Source: Nocardioides pelophilus (lineage in GTDB: Bacteria > Actinomycetota > Actinomycetes > Propionibacteriales > Nocardioidaceae). Taken from it: a stretch of DNA of 64,000 nucleotides. A program made the translations under genes and the position numbers. This document shows positions 17,371-26,058 of the stretch, piece by piece. The stretch's first letter is position 1. Each line of letters starts with the position of its first letter. The notes beneath the pieces are model-generated. The model was not told the DNA's origin, did no database searches, and saw nothing but the letters and a program-made list of their open reading frames with translations. The DNA is taken from assembly GCF_014180685.1 (NCBI RefSeq), contig NZ_JACEHF010000003.1:39121-103120 (forward strand). Reading direction: 5' to 3'.

Positions 17371-18180
17371 ATGCTGGCTTACGAGCGATTCGGATCGGGA
17401 GAGCCCCTCGTGCTGGTGCACGGGATCAGCCACCGGCGGCAGGCGTGGTACCCCGTGGCGGAGCGGCTGGCCGAGCACCGCGAGGTCATCCTCTTCGACC
17501 TCCCCGGCCACGGCGAGTCCCCCGACCTCCCGAGCGACGGACGTCCGGTCAAGGACGTGCTCCAGGAGCACCTCATCGACTTCTTCGCCGAGCTCGACCT
17601 CGAGCAGCCGCACATCGCCGGCAACTCGCTCGGCGGCCGGATCGCCCTCGAGGCGGCCGCCGACGGCCTGGTGAGCAGCGCGACCGCGCTCGCACCTGCG
17701 GGCTTCTGGAAGAACGACCTCGACTTCGCCTACATCCGCGCCCACTTCGCCGTACTGCTGGCCGCGGCCCAGCTCAGCTCGCCGGTCGCGGCGCACCTCG
17801 CCCGGTCCCACCACGGGCGCCGGCTGATGCTCTCCTCGCTCATGGTCCACGGCCACCGGCTCGACGCCGAGCGGGTCCTCGGTGATCTGAACAGCATGCT
17901 CGCCGCGCGCGACGCACTGCGCCGGATCATCAAGGGCGGGGTGCCCTTCGAGGGCGAGATCCACGCCGACATCCCGGTGACGATCGCGTGGGGCGACAAG
18001 GACCGGGTGCTCCTGCCCTACCAGGCCGGTCGCGCCCGTCGCCAGCTCCCCGACGCCGAGCACATCTGGCTCGACGGCAGTGGCCACGTCCCGATGTCCG
18101 ACGACGTCGACCGCGTCGTCGACGTCCTGCTGCAGGGTTCCTCGCAGGGCCTGCGCTCGATCACCGCGCACGTCGCCTGA
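17371..18180 (+). CDS. Alpha/beta-fold hydrolase
   Basis: The protein has 269 residues from ATG 17371. An in-frame extension to 17236 would cross the operator at 17313 and overlap the PucR gene. The lipase/epoxide-hydrolase-type fold is shown by LVLVHGISHRRQAW (oxyanion loop), the nucleophile elbow GNSLGG, the acid in AWGDKDRV and His in GSGHVPMSD. It is the first gene of the cluster that continues with a flavin monooxygenase, so it may hydrolyse the ester or lactone made by that oxygenase (inference based on Baeyer-Villiger-type neighbours). It is probably repressed through the inverted repeat upstream. Confidence 0.88.
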   Translation: MLAYERFGSGEPLVLVHGISHRRQAWYPVAERLAEHREVILFDLPGHGESPDLPSDGRPVKDVLQEHLIDFFAELDLEQPHIAGNSLGGRIALEAAADGLVSSATALAPAGFWKNDLDFAYIRAHFAVLLAAAQLSSPVAAHLARSHHGRRLMLSSLMVHGHRLDAERVLGDLNSMLAARDALRRIIKGGVPFEGEIHADIPVTIAWGDKDRVLLPYQAGRARRQLPDAEHIWLDGSGHVPMSDDVDRVVDVLLQGSSQGLRSITAHVA

Positions 18181-18193
18181 CCCGGGAGTGACC

Positions 18194-19750
18194 ATGTCCG
18201 TGAACCAGACCGAGTCCACCGGGCCCACCGAGCTCGACGTCCTCATCGTCGGTGCCGGCCTCTCCGGCATCGGGGCCGCCTGCCACCTGGTCCGCGAGAC
18301 CAAGGGCAAGACCTTCGCCGTCCTCGAGCGCCGCGACGCGATCGGCGGCACCTGGGACCTGTTCCGGTACCCCGGCATCCGGTCCGACTCGGACATGCTC
18401 ACCTTCGGCTACAACTTCCGGCCGTGGGTCGGCACCAAGGTGCTGGCCGACGGTCCGCACATCAAGCAGTACGTCGAGGAGACGGCCACCGAGTACGGCG
18501 TCACCGAGCACATCCGGTTCGGTCGGCGGGTCGTCAAGGCGAGCTGGTCGTCCGAGACCGGCCGGTGGACGGTCGAGGCGGAGGTCGACGGCGAGCGCGA
18601 GGTCTACTCGGCGCAGTTCCTGGTCGGCGCCAGTGGCTACTACAACTACGACGAGGGCTACGCCCCGACCTTCCCGGGCCAGGAGGACTTCCGTGCGGCC
18701 GGCGGACAGATCGTGCACCCGCAGTTCTGGCCCGAGGACCTCGACTACGCCGGCAAGCAGGTCGTGGTGATCGGCAGCGGGGCGACCGCGATCACCCTGA
18801 TCCCGGCGATGTCGACCGGCGAGGGGGCCGCGGGCCACGTCACGATGCTGCAGCGCTCGCCGTCGTACATCATGGCCGTGCCGGCGCACGACCCCGTCGC
18901 GGTCCCGCTGTCGAAGCTGCGGGTGCCCGTGAACGCGGTGTACCGGAGCGGGCGCACCCGCAACATCGTGCTGCAGCAGGCGATCTACAAGCTGTGCCGC
19001 AAGCAGCCGGCGCTCGCGCGCAAGGTGCTGCTGGCCGCGATCCGGGCGCAGCTCGGCCCCGACGTGGACATGAAGCACTTCACGCCGTCGTACGACCCGT
19101 GGGACGAGCGGCTGTGCGTCGTCCCCAACGGCGACCTGTTCCGGGTGCTGCGGCGCGGTCAGGCGTCGATCGTGACCGATCACATCGACCACTTCACCGC
19201 GACCGGGATCAAGCTGAAGTCCGGCGAGGAGCTGCCGGCCGACATCGTCGTCTCGGCGACCGGCCTGCAGATCCAGCTCGCGGGCGGCGCCGAGGTCGAG
19301 GTCGACGGTCAGCGCATCAACACCCGTGACCAGCTGCTCTACAAGGGCGTGCTGATGGAGGGCGTCCCGAACGCGCTGTTCGTCATCGGCTACACCAACG
19401 CGTCCTGGACGCTGAAGGCCGACCTCGCCAGCGAGTACTTCTGCCGGCTCATCAACCACATGGACGCGAACGGGCACACCCAGGTGGTCCCGGTCGCCGC
19501 CGCGGACGACCGCGACGAGGTGTCGATGATGGGCGACTCGATGCGGTCGGGCTACATCCAGCGCGGCGACGCGATCATGCCGCGGCAGGGCAAGAAGGCG
19601 CCGTGGAAGATCCGCAACGACTACTTCCGCGACGCTCCCGTGCTGCGGCGGGCGAGGATCGCGACGCCGGAGCTGAAGTTCTCCGACGGCCCGGCGCCGG
19701 CCGCCGCGCCGGCCGCCTCAGGTGACGGGGTCGGTGCCGGTGTCGGCTGA
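18194..19750 (+). CDS. Flavin-containing (class B, Baeyer-Villiger-like) monooxygenase
   Basis: The protein has 518 residues. The FAD-binding GAGLSGIG (near residue 22) and the NADPH-binding VVVIGSGATAITL (near residue 195) are both present, as is the family hallmark FRYPGIRSDSDM. The fingerprint between them reads GQIVHPQFWPED. This keeps the G-x3-H-x3-W-P core of Baeyer-Villiger enzymes but lacks the leading Phe in its usual place, so an exact reaction type should not be assumed. It is related to EtaA/MymA-type mycobacterial enzymes. It lies 13 bases after the hydrolase, and its 3' end runs close to the TetR gene start. Confidence 0.9.
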   Translation: MSVNQTESTGPTELDVLIVGAGLSGIGAACHLVRETKGKTFAVLERRDAIGGTWDLFRYPGIRSDSDMLTFGYNFRPWVGTKVLADGPHIKQYVEETATEYGVTEHIRFGRRVVKASWSSETGRWTVEAEVDGEREVYSAQFLVGASGYYNYDEGYAPTFPGQEDFRAAGGQIVHPQFWPEDLDYAGKQVVVIGSGATAITLIPAMSTGEGAAGHVTMLQRSPSYIMAVPAHDPVAVPLSKLRVPVNAVYRSGRTRNIVLQQAIYKLCRKQPALARKVLLAAIRAQLGPDVDMKHFTPSYDPWDERLCVVPNGDLFRVLRRGQASIVTDHIDHFTATGIKLKSGEELPADIVVSATGLQIQLAGGAEVEVDGQRINTRDQLLYKGVLMEGVPNALFVIGYTNASWTLKADLASEYFCRLINHMDANGHTQVVPVAAADDRDEVSMMGDSMRSGYIQRGDAIMPRQGKKAPWKIRNDYFRDAPVLRRARIATPELKFSDGPAPAAAPAASGDGVGAGVG

Positions 19751-19844
19751 CCCGATCATCGAAGAGATGCCGGCCGGCGGGCTCGCGCCGCAGGGCCTCG
19801 CCGGACGCGTGGTCTCGGGGGCTCGCGCGACTACAGTGCGAGCC

Positions 19845-20588
19845 ATGCCGCACGTGCCCCGGGTCCCGCGGATCGACATGCCGCGGGTGCCGCGGATCGA
19901 CGGGCGCCAGCTGCGGTGGGAGAACCACAACGAGGAGCGCCGGCAGCAGGTGCTGCAGGCCGCCGTCGACCTGCTCGAGGAGCACCCGTCCGGCACCGAG
20001 CTGCACGTGCAGCAGATCGCCGAGCGGGCCGGCCTGGTGCGCACGGTCGTCTACCGGCTGTTCAAGAGCCGGGCCGACCTCAACCGGGCCGTCCAGCTGC
20101 ACGTCGTGGGCATGGTCCGCAGCGAGCTCAACGCGACCCTCGAGCTGAGCGGCAGCACCGACCAGATCGTCCGCAGCATCGTCGGCTCGTACGTCGAGTG
20201 GGTCGGTGCCCACCCCCAGCTGCACGACATGGCCGAGCGCGAGCTCGGCGACGGCCAGCCGGGTGAGCTCGACCGCGCCATCGACGAGCTGAGCCGTGAC
20301 CTCACGACGCTGCTGTCGGCGGCGTCGTCCCTCTTCGGCACCGTCCTCGACGACGACCAGACGGCCATGCTCGAGCTGCTCGTCGTCGGCCTCATCGGGC
20401 AGGTCCGCGGCAGTGTCAACCAGTGGGTACGCCGTCCCGTGCGGACCCTGAGCACCCGGGCGCTCACCGCGCAGCTGAGCCGGTGGATCTGGTTCCAGAT
20501 CGACGGTCAGGCCCGCGAGCTCGGCGTCGTCATCGACCCGACGGTCCCGCTCGACCAGCTCGCCGTCTCCCCCTCTCCCGACAAGTAG
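19845..20588 (+). CDS. TetR-family transcriptional regulator
   Basis: The protein has 247 residues from ATG 19845. The frame is also open from GTG 19722, which would overlap the monooxygenase by 29 bases. The ATG is preferred because TACAGT lies seven bases upstream, a leaderless promoter arrangement. An unusual N-terminus repeats P-R-V-P-R-I-D before the HTH. The HTH (VQQIAERAGLVRTVVYRLFK, about 55-75) is typical TetR, and the remaining helical domain is a ligand-binding and dimer domain. It is located between the hydrolase/monooxygenase pair and the diiron oxygenase/FprB pair, each preceded by the same inverted repeat, so it probably represses both. Confidence 0.85.
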   Translation: MPHVPRVPRIDMPRVPRIDGRQLRWENHNEERRQQVLQAAVDLLEEHPSGTELHVQQIAERAGLVRTVVYRLFKSRADLNRAVQLHVVGMVRSELNATLELSGSTDQIVRSIVGSYVEWVGAHPQLHDMAERELGDGQPGELDRAIDELSRDLTTLLSAASSLFGTVLDDDQTAMLELLVVGLIGQVRGSVNQWVRRPVRTLSTRALTAQLSRWIWFQIDGQARELGVVIDPTVPLDQLAVSPSPDK

Positions 20589-20632
20589 TCGCGCGGCAAC
20601 GCCCCGGCTTCGCACACCCATCTCCAAATACC

Positions 20633-20649
20633 CTGCACAGCCTGTACAG
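20633..20649. promoter_or_regulatory. Inverted-repeat operator, copy 2 (CTGCACA-GCC-TGTACAG)
   Basis: The same 7-3-7 layout as the site at 17313, with one arm mismatch and the conserved following bases ATAACT. It lies 19 bases before the ATG of the diiron oxygenase gene and just ahead of its ribosome site (CAGGAGGAG). Repression there would block transcription of the 20668-23194 pair. Confidence 0.6.
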
Positions 20650-20667
20650 ATAACTCCAGGAGGAGTC

Positions 20668-21633
20668 ATGACCGCAGCGCCAGCCCTGAGCTACGACGAC
20701 ACCCTGCACACCCTGTCCGAGGGGTCCGTGCGCCGCAGCTTCGACGCGTTCGTCGACATCCCGTGGGACGACCCGGCGTACGCCATCGACAAGACCGACC
20801 CGCGGTGGTCGCTGCCCACGGTCGACGCGCTCGGTGCGCACCCGTGGTACCAGGCGCTACCGGAGGAGCGTCGGATCGAGATCGGGCTGTGGCGCCAGGC
20901 CAACGTCGCCAAGGTCGGCCTGCAGTTCGAGAACATCCTGATCCGCGGGATCATGCAGTACGTCTTCTCGCTCCCCAACGGCTCGCCGGAGTTCCGCTAC
21001 CTCACCCACGAGGCGACCGAGGAGACCCACCACACCCAGATGTTCCAGGAGTTCGTCAACCGCTCGGGTGCCGACGTGCCCGGCATGCGGCTGCTGATCC
21101 GGGCCGCCAGCCCGGTCATCCCCTGGGTCGCCTCGATCTTCCCGGAGTGGTTCTTCACGATGGTGCTCGCCGGCGAGGAGCCGATCGACCACATCCAGAA
21201 GTCGATCCTGCGCTCGAGCGACGAGCTGCACCCGCTCCTCGAGCGGATCATGCAGATCCACGTCGCGGAGGAGGCGCGCCACATCTCCTTCGCGCACGAG
21301 TACCTCCAGCAGCGGGTGCCCGAGCTCGGCCCGGTCCGCACGGCGCTGCTGTCGGTGCTCTACCCGATCACGATGCGGGTCGCCTGCGACCTGATCGTGG
21401 TGCCCGGCAAGGAGCTCACGACCGACATGGGCGTGCCGCGGAAGGTCGTCAAGGACGCCTACTGGCGCAGCGACGACGCGCAGCGGATGCTGCGCGACTT
21501 CTTCGGCGACGTCCGTGCCCTCGCCGAGGAGACCGGCCTGATGAACCCCGTCTCGCGCCGGGTCTGGAAGCTGCTCGGCATCGCCGGCCCGACCTCGCGC
21601 TACCGCAGCGAACCGGTGCGCGCCGCGGCCTGA
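20668..21633 (+). CDS. AurF-like non-heme diiron oxygenase
   Basis: The protein has 321 residues. A diiron ligand set is visible in four helices: FENILIRG, HEATEETHHTQMF, AGEEPIDHIQ and HVAEEARHISFAHEY, which matches the p-aminobenzoate N-oxygenase (AurF, PF11583) arrangement of Glu and His ligands. The enzyme should activate O2 and need external electrons. The gene for an FprB-type ferredoxin reductase follows after 25 bases, a pairing I recall from mycobacteria (Rv0885-Rv0886). The start has an excellent ribosome site. The substrate is unknown; the neighbouring hydrolase and monooxygenase suggest an oxidative degradation route rather than N-oxygenation in antibiotic synthesis. Confidence 0.85.
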   Translation: MTAAPALSYDDTLHTLSEGSVRRSFDAFVDIPWDDPAYAIDKTDPRWSLPTVDALGAHPWYQALPEERRIEIGLWRQANVAKVGLQFENILIRGIMQYVFSLPNGSPEFRYLTHEATEETHHTQMFQEFVNRSGADVPGMRLLIRAASPVIPWVASIFPEWFFTMVLAGEEPIDHIQKSILRSSDELHPLLERIMQIHVAEEARHISFAHEYLQQRVPELGPVRTALLSVLYPITMRVACDLIVVPGKELTTDMGVPRKVVKDAYWRSDDAQRMLRDFFGDVRALAEETGLMNPVSRRVWKLLGIAGPTSRYRSEPVRAAA

Positions 21634-21658
21634 GCCGCCGCGACCCGAAGGAGCTCTC

Positions 21659-23194
21659 ATGACCTACGTCGTCACCCAGTCCTGCTGCAGCGACGCCTCG
21701 TGCGTCACCGCGTGCCCGGTCAACTGCATCCACCCCGCGCCCGGGGAGCCTGGGTTCGCCGAGGCGGAGATGCTCTACGTCGACCCGGTCGCCTGCATGG
21801 ACTGCGGCGCGTGCACGACCGCATGTCCCGTCGGCGCGGTCGTGCCGCACACGGCGCTGGGCGAGCACGAGCTCCCGTTCCTCGAGCTGAACGCCGCCTA
21901 CTACCGCGAGCACCCCCACGACGACCGGCCGCCGCTCGCTCCCGTCCGGCCGCTGCCGAAGGTGACCGCGCGCCGACCGGTGCGGGTGGCCGTCGTGGGC
22001 GCCGGCCCGGCGGGACTGTTCACCGCCGACGAGCTGCTCCGCCAGGACAACATCGAGGTCGACGTCTTCGACCGGCTGCCGACGCCGTACGGCCTGGTGC
22101 GGGCGGGCGTCGCCCCGGACCACGCCCGCACCAAGGACGTCACCCGGCTGTTCGAGCGGATCGAGGACCAGGCCGGCTTCCGCTACGTGCTCGGCGTGGA
22201 GGTCGGCACCGACATCACGCACGAGGAGCTGCGCGCGGCGTACGACGCCGTGGTGCACGCGAGCGGGTCGGGGACCGGCCGCACCCTGGACCTGCCGGGC
22301 AGCGACCTGGCCGACTGCGTGACCGCGACCGACGTCGTCGCCTGGTACAACGGCCATCCCGACCACCGCGAGCTGCCCATCTCGCTCGACGCCGAGCGGG
22401 TGCTCGTCGTCGGCAACGGCAACGTCGCCCTCGACGTGGCGCGGATCCTCACCGCGGATCCCGACCGGTTGGCGCGGACCGACATCGCCGACCACGCGCT
22501 CGCCGCGCTGCGGGGCAGCGCGGTCCGCGAGGTCGTCGTGCTCGGGCGCCGCGGCCCCGCGGACGCGGCGTTCTCGCTGCCCGAGCTGGTCGGCCTCGCG
22601 GGCCTGACCGAGGTCGACGTCGTCGTCGACGCCGGCGGCCCCGTCGAGGCGACCACCGAGAAGACCAAGGTGCTGGCGGCGCTCGCCGAGCGGCAGGCGA
22701 CCGAGGGGCGGCGGCGGATCGTGCTGCGCTTCCGCACCACGCCGGTCGAGGTCCTCGGCGCCGGCCACGTACAGGGGATGGCGGTCAGCCGCGACGGCGC
22801 CACCGAGGAGATCGCAGCCGGCGCCGTCGTCGCGGCGATCGGCTACCGGGCACGGCCGGTCGAGGGGCTGCCGTTCGACCACCAGGCGGGCCGGGTGCCG
22901 AGCGACCAGGGCCGGGTCGAGCCGGGGGTGTACGTCGCCGGCTGGATCAAGCGCGGCCCGCGCGGCTTCATCGGGACCAACCGGTCCTGCGCGGAGGAGA
23001 CCGCCGCCCGGGTGTTCGAGGACCTGGACGCCGGCCGGCTGTCACCTCCGACGCGGCCGCGCCCGACTGCGCCGGTCGACCTCGCCGGCTGGCGGGCCAT
23101 CGACGAGCACGAGCGCACGGCCGGGCGCGCGACCGACCGGGTGCGGGTCAAGCTGACCGACACCGCCGCGATGCGGGCCGTCGCGGCCGGCTGA
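21659..23194 (+). CDS. fprB: FprB-type ferredoxin-NADP+ reductase with fused ferredoxin domain
   Basis: The protein has 511 residues. Residues 1-65 form a 7Fe/8Fe ferredoxin with Cys motifs SCCSDASCVTACPVNC and ACMDCGACTTACPVG. Residues ~105-500 are an adrenodoxin-reductase-like flavoprotein with GAGPAGLF (FAD), GNGNVALDVARIL (NADP), LGRRGPADAAFS and the C-terminal GWIKRGPRGFIGTN. The order and motifs follow mycobacterial FprB closely. It moves electrons from NADPH through FAD to the built-in iron-sulfur clusters and probably on to the diiron oxygenase encoded 25 bases upstream. A ribosome site (GAAGGAG) precedes the ATG. Confidence 0.93.
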   Translation: MTYVVTQSCCSDASCVTACPVNCIHPAPGEPGFAEAEMLYVDPVACMDCGACTTACPVGAVVPHTALGEHELPFLELNAAYYREHPHDDRPPLAPVRPLPKVTARRPVRVAVVGAGPAGLFTADELLRQDNIEVDVFDRLPTPYGLVRAGVAPDHARTKDVTRLFERIEDQAGFRYVLGVEVGTDITHEELRAAYDAVVHASGSGTGRTLDLPGSDLADCVTATDVVAWYNGHPDHRELPISLDAERVLVVGNGNVALDVARILTADPDRLARTDIADHALAALRGSAVREVVVLGRRGPADAAFSLPELVGLAGLTEVDVVVDAGGPVEATTEKTKVLAALAERQATEGRRRIVLRFRTTPVEVLGAGHVQGMAVSRDGATEEIAAGAVVAAIGYRARPVEGLPFDHQAGRVPSDQGRVEPGVYVAGWIKRGPRGFIGTNRSCAEETAARVFEDLDAGRLSPPTRPRPTAPVDLAGWRAIDEHERTAGRATDRVRVKLTDTAAMRAVAAG

Positions 23195-23226
23195 CCGGCC
23201 GGCGGGGGAGGGTGCCCGCGGGACGG

Positions 23227-23592
23227 TCAGCGGCGCGCGGAGGTCGGGCGACCGAGGCAGACCGCGACCAGCTCGCCCGGTCGCTCGTTGTTGAACACGG
23301 CCCAGCCGTGGTCGAACGACACCACCTTGGCGCGCCCCGCACGGTCGCGGATCACCGCCGCCGACGGGATGACGTCGGGCTCGAAACCGGTGGTCGAGCA
23401 GTTGTTGCGCTCGAGCAGCCGGCTCGTGGCCTCGTCCTGCACGGACAGGCCCAGGTGGTCGGCGGGCGGCTCCGGCGAGTCGAGGAAGCTGGCCGCGCCG
23501 AGCCCCATCAGCAGCGTGAGAGCGGCAGCCGTCATCGCCGTACGGAACGACATGACAGCGGTGCGCAGCCATGAGATGCGGACAGCGTCCAA
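23227..23592 (-). CDS. Small exported protein of unknown function
   Basis: The protein has 121 residues from a TTG codon at 23592. This start is favoured by GAAGGGG eight bases upstream; the next ATG (23553) has no ribosome site. A hydrophobic N-terminal segment (about 14-36, ending GLGAAS) predicts export or a membrane anchor. The mature part has two Cys (NNCSTT and AVCLGR) that could form a disulfide and shows no known motif. It is encoded convergent to fprB and divergent from the MoxR/VWA pair. No homologue was recognised. Confidence 0.6.
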   Translation of the reverse strand: MDAVRISWLRTAVMSFRTAMTAAALTLLMGLGAASFLDSPEPPADHLGLSVQDEATSRLLERNNCSTTGFEPDVIPSAAVIRDRAGRAKVVSFDHGWAVFNNERPGELVAVCLGRPTSARR

Positions 23593-23761
23593 CGTCGTTC
23601 CCCTTCACAAAAATGCGTCAGCGACTGGCCGGGTTATGGCCGAGGAGGTCCGAACCGGGCCCCGATGCCGGTCGATGCCACCTCAACGATCAGGACCGGA
23701 TCGGGTCACGACCCTTCGTGCCCGGACTCGGGGGGACCTGCGTCGCTGAACGTCGGGCAGG

Positions 23762-24646
23762 ATGGGCCGCATGACCTGGTTCTCCTCGCCGTCGCACGCC
23801 GCAGCACAGCTGACGAAGGCGGGCTACCTCGCGGACGCGGCGACCGCCACGACCGCCTTCCTGGCGGGTGCGCTGGAGAAGCCGCTGCTGCTCGAGGGCC
23901 CGGCCGGCGTCGGCAAGACCGAGCTCGCCAAGGCCGTCGCCCGCGCCACCGGGGCCGACCTGGTGCGGTTGCAGTGCTACGAGGGGCTCGACGAGGCCCG
24001 GGCCCTCTACGAGTGGAACTACAAGAAGCAGCTGCTGCGGATCCAGGCGCAGACCGGGTCCGGGGACGGCGTCGACTGGGACAAGACCCACGACGACATC
24101 TTCACCGAGGAGTTCCTGCTGACCCGGCCGCTGCTCGCCGCCATCCGACGCGACGAGCCGACGGTGCTGCTGATCGACGAGGTCGACAAGACCGACGTCG
24201 AGGTCGAGGGCCTGCTGCTCGAGGTGCTCTCGGACTTCCAGGTGACGATCCCCGAGCTGGGCACGGTGGCGGCGACCCGCCGGCCGTACGTCGTCCTCAC
24301 CTCGAACGCGAGCCGCGAGCTCTCCGAGGCGGTCAAGCGGCGCTGCCTGTACCTCCACCTCGACTACCCCGACGCCGAGCGGGAGCGGGCGATCCTGCAG
24401 GCGCAGGTGCCCGACCTCGACGACCGGATCGCCGAGCAGCTCGTCGCCACGGTGGGCAAGCTCCGTGACCTCGAGCTCAAGAAGGCGCCCTCGATCGCCG
24501 AGTCGGTCGACTGGGCGCGCACCCTGATCGCGCTGGAGATCCGCGACCTCGACGAGAAGGCGATCGCCGACACCCTGGGTGCCGTGCTCAAGCACGCCTC
24601 CGACCAGGACCGCGCCGTCAAGGAGCTCCGCCTGAAGCGGGCGTGA
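23762..24646 (+). CDS. MoxR/CoxD-like AAA+ ATPase
   Basis: The protein has 294 residues. Walker A GPAGVGKTE (near residue 46), Walker B VLLIDEVDK, sensor 1 VLTSN and arginine-finger region AVKRRCLYLHLDYP mark a MoxR-class AAA+ protein. The partner gene begins at its stop codon (GTGA overlap) and encodes a VWA protein of the CoxE type. Such pairs act as metal-insertion or maturation chaperones, for example for molybdenum enzymes (CoxD/CoxE). No molybdoenzyme gene lies in this window, so the client is unknown. A second ATG at 23771 is an equally possible start. Confidence 0.88.
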   Translation: MGRMTWFSSPSHAAAQLTKAGYLADAATATTAFLAGALEKPLLLEGPAGVGKTELAKAVARATGADLVRLQCYEGLDEARALYEWNYKKQLLRIQAQTGSGDGVDWDKTHDDIFTEEFLLTRPLLAAIRRDEPTVLLIDEVDKTDVEVEGLLLEVLSDFQVTIPELGTVAATRRPYVVLTSNASRELSEAVKRRCLYLHLDYPDAERERAILQAQVPDLDDRIAEQLVATVGKLRDLELKKAPSIAESVDWARTLIALEIRDLDEKAIADTLGAVLKHASDQDRAVKELRLKRA

Positions 24647-26055
24647 CGGCCATGACGCGTGAGACCTCCGGCCTGCTGGACCGACACCTCTCCTTCATCG
24701 AGGCGCTCCGGGGCGCCGGCCTGTCGGTGTCGCTGGCCGAGGACCTCGACTCGGTCGCCGCGCTCGGTGCCGTGGGCTGGGGCGACCGGTCGCACGTGCG
24801 CGACGTGCTCGCCGCGACCCTGCTGAAGAAGCAGGCGCAGCGCACCACCTTCGACGCGCTCTTCGACGTCTACTTCCCGGCGCTGGTCGGCGACGGGGTG
24901 CGGGCCGGCGGTGAGGAGGGGACGAGCGCGGACGAGGCGGGGGTCCGCGACAACGCCGCGGCGCTGCAGGCGTTCCGCGACCAGCTCGCCGAGGCGCTCG
25001 AGAGCGGCGACGAGCAGCAGCTGCGGCAGCTCGCCGCGCAGATGGTCGGGACGTTCGGGGCGATGCCCGGCCGCGGTCCGGGGTTGTCGTCGTGGTCGGC
25101 CTACACGGCCCTGCAGCGGGTCGCGCCGCAGGGCCTGATCGACCGGATCGTGGCCGGGCTGCTCGGCGACGGTGACGACGAGGCCCGCGAGACCGAGGTA
25201 CGACGCCTCGCCAACCGCCGGGTCGGTGCGTTCACGACCATGGTCGAGGACGACGCCCGGCGCCGGATCGCCGAGGAGAAGGGGCCCGACCACGTCGCCG
25301 ATGTCGCGATCCGGCCGAGCATCGACAAGCTCGCGTTCACCGCGGCCCGGCGGACCGACCTGGAGGAGATGCGCCGGGAGGTCTTCCCGCTCGCCCGCCG
25401 CCTCGCGACCCGGCTGACCAAGGAGCACCACGCCCGCCGCCGGGGTGCGCTCGACTTCCGCCGTACCGTCCGCGCGTCGATCGCGACCGGAGGCGTCCCG
25501 CTCACCACCCACCACCGGCCCAAGCGACCGCACCGCACGGACCTGGTCGTGCTCTGCGACGTCAGCGGCTCGGTGGCCAACTTCGCCCAGTTCACGCTGC
25601 TCTTCGTGTTCGCGCTGCGCGAGGTGTTCCAGAGCATGCGCGCGTTCACGTTCATCGACCACGTGCACGAGGTGACCGAGCACCTGCAGCCGGGCGCCGA
25701 CCCGGTCGAGGTGATGGAGAAGCTCGCGGCCGCGAGCAGCCATGCCGCGCTGTGGGGTCGCACCAACTACGGTCGCGCATTCGCGAAGTTCGAGGAGAAG
25801 CACGCCGACGCGCTGGGACCGAAGACGACCCTGCTGATCCTCGGCGACGCCCGCAGCAACTACAGCGACCTCGAGGACGCCACCCTCCGCCGGCTGGCCG
25901 GGGCGGTCCGGCGGTCGTACTGGCTCAACCCGGAGCCCGAGAGCAGCTGGGGCGCCGGCGACTCGGCCGCCAGGACCTACCGCGAGATCGTGTCGATGGT
26001 GGAGTGCCGCAACCTCACCCAGCTGCAGGAGTTCATCCACGACCTCGCGCACTGA
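24643..26055 (+). CDS. VWA-domain CoxE-like protein
   Basis: The protein has 470 residues from GTG 24643 (ATG 24652 is an alternative). The N-terminal half is helical and charged. The C-terminal half is a von Willebrand A domain with the MIDAS motif DVSGSV (near residue 305), a conserved Thr in GRTNYGRA and Asp in LGDARSNYSD, which places it in the CoxE-like family (PF05762). It forms an operon with the MoxR-type ATPase and likely serves as its metal-ion-dependent adaptor. The gene ends three bases from the converging aminotransferase gene, with no room for a hairpin between them. Confidence 0.88.
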   Translation: MTAMTRETSGLLDRHLSFIEALRGAGLSVSLAEDLDSVAALGAVGWGDRSHVRDVLAATLLKKQAQRTTFDALFDVYFPALVGDGVRAGGEEGTSADEAGVRDNAAALQAFRDQLAEALESGDEQQLRQLAAQMVGTFGAMPGRGPGLSSWSAYTALQRVAPQGLIDRIVAGLLGDGDDEARETEVRRLANRRVGAFTTMVEDDARRRIAEEKGPDHVADVAIRPSIDKLAFTAARRTDLEEMRREVFPLARRLATRLTKEHHARRRGALDFRRTVRASIATGGVPLTTHHRPKRPHRTDLVVLCDVSGSVANFAQFTLLFVFALREVFQSMRAFTFIDHVHEVTEHLQPGADPVEVMEKLAAASSHAALWGRTNYGRAFAKFEEKHADALGPKTTLLILGDARSNYSDLEDATLRRLAGAVRRSYWLNPEPESSWGAGDSAARTYREIVSMVECRNLTQLQEFIHDLAH

Positions 26056-26058
26056 CGG

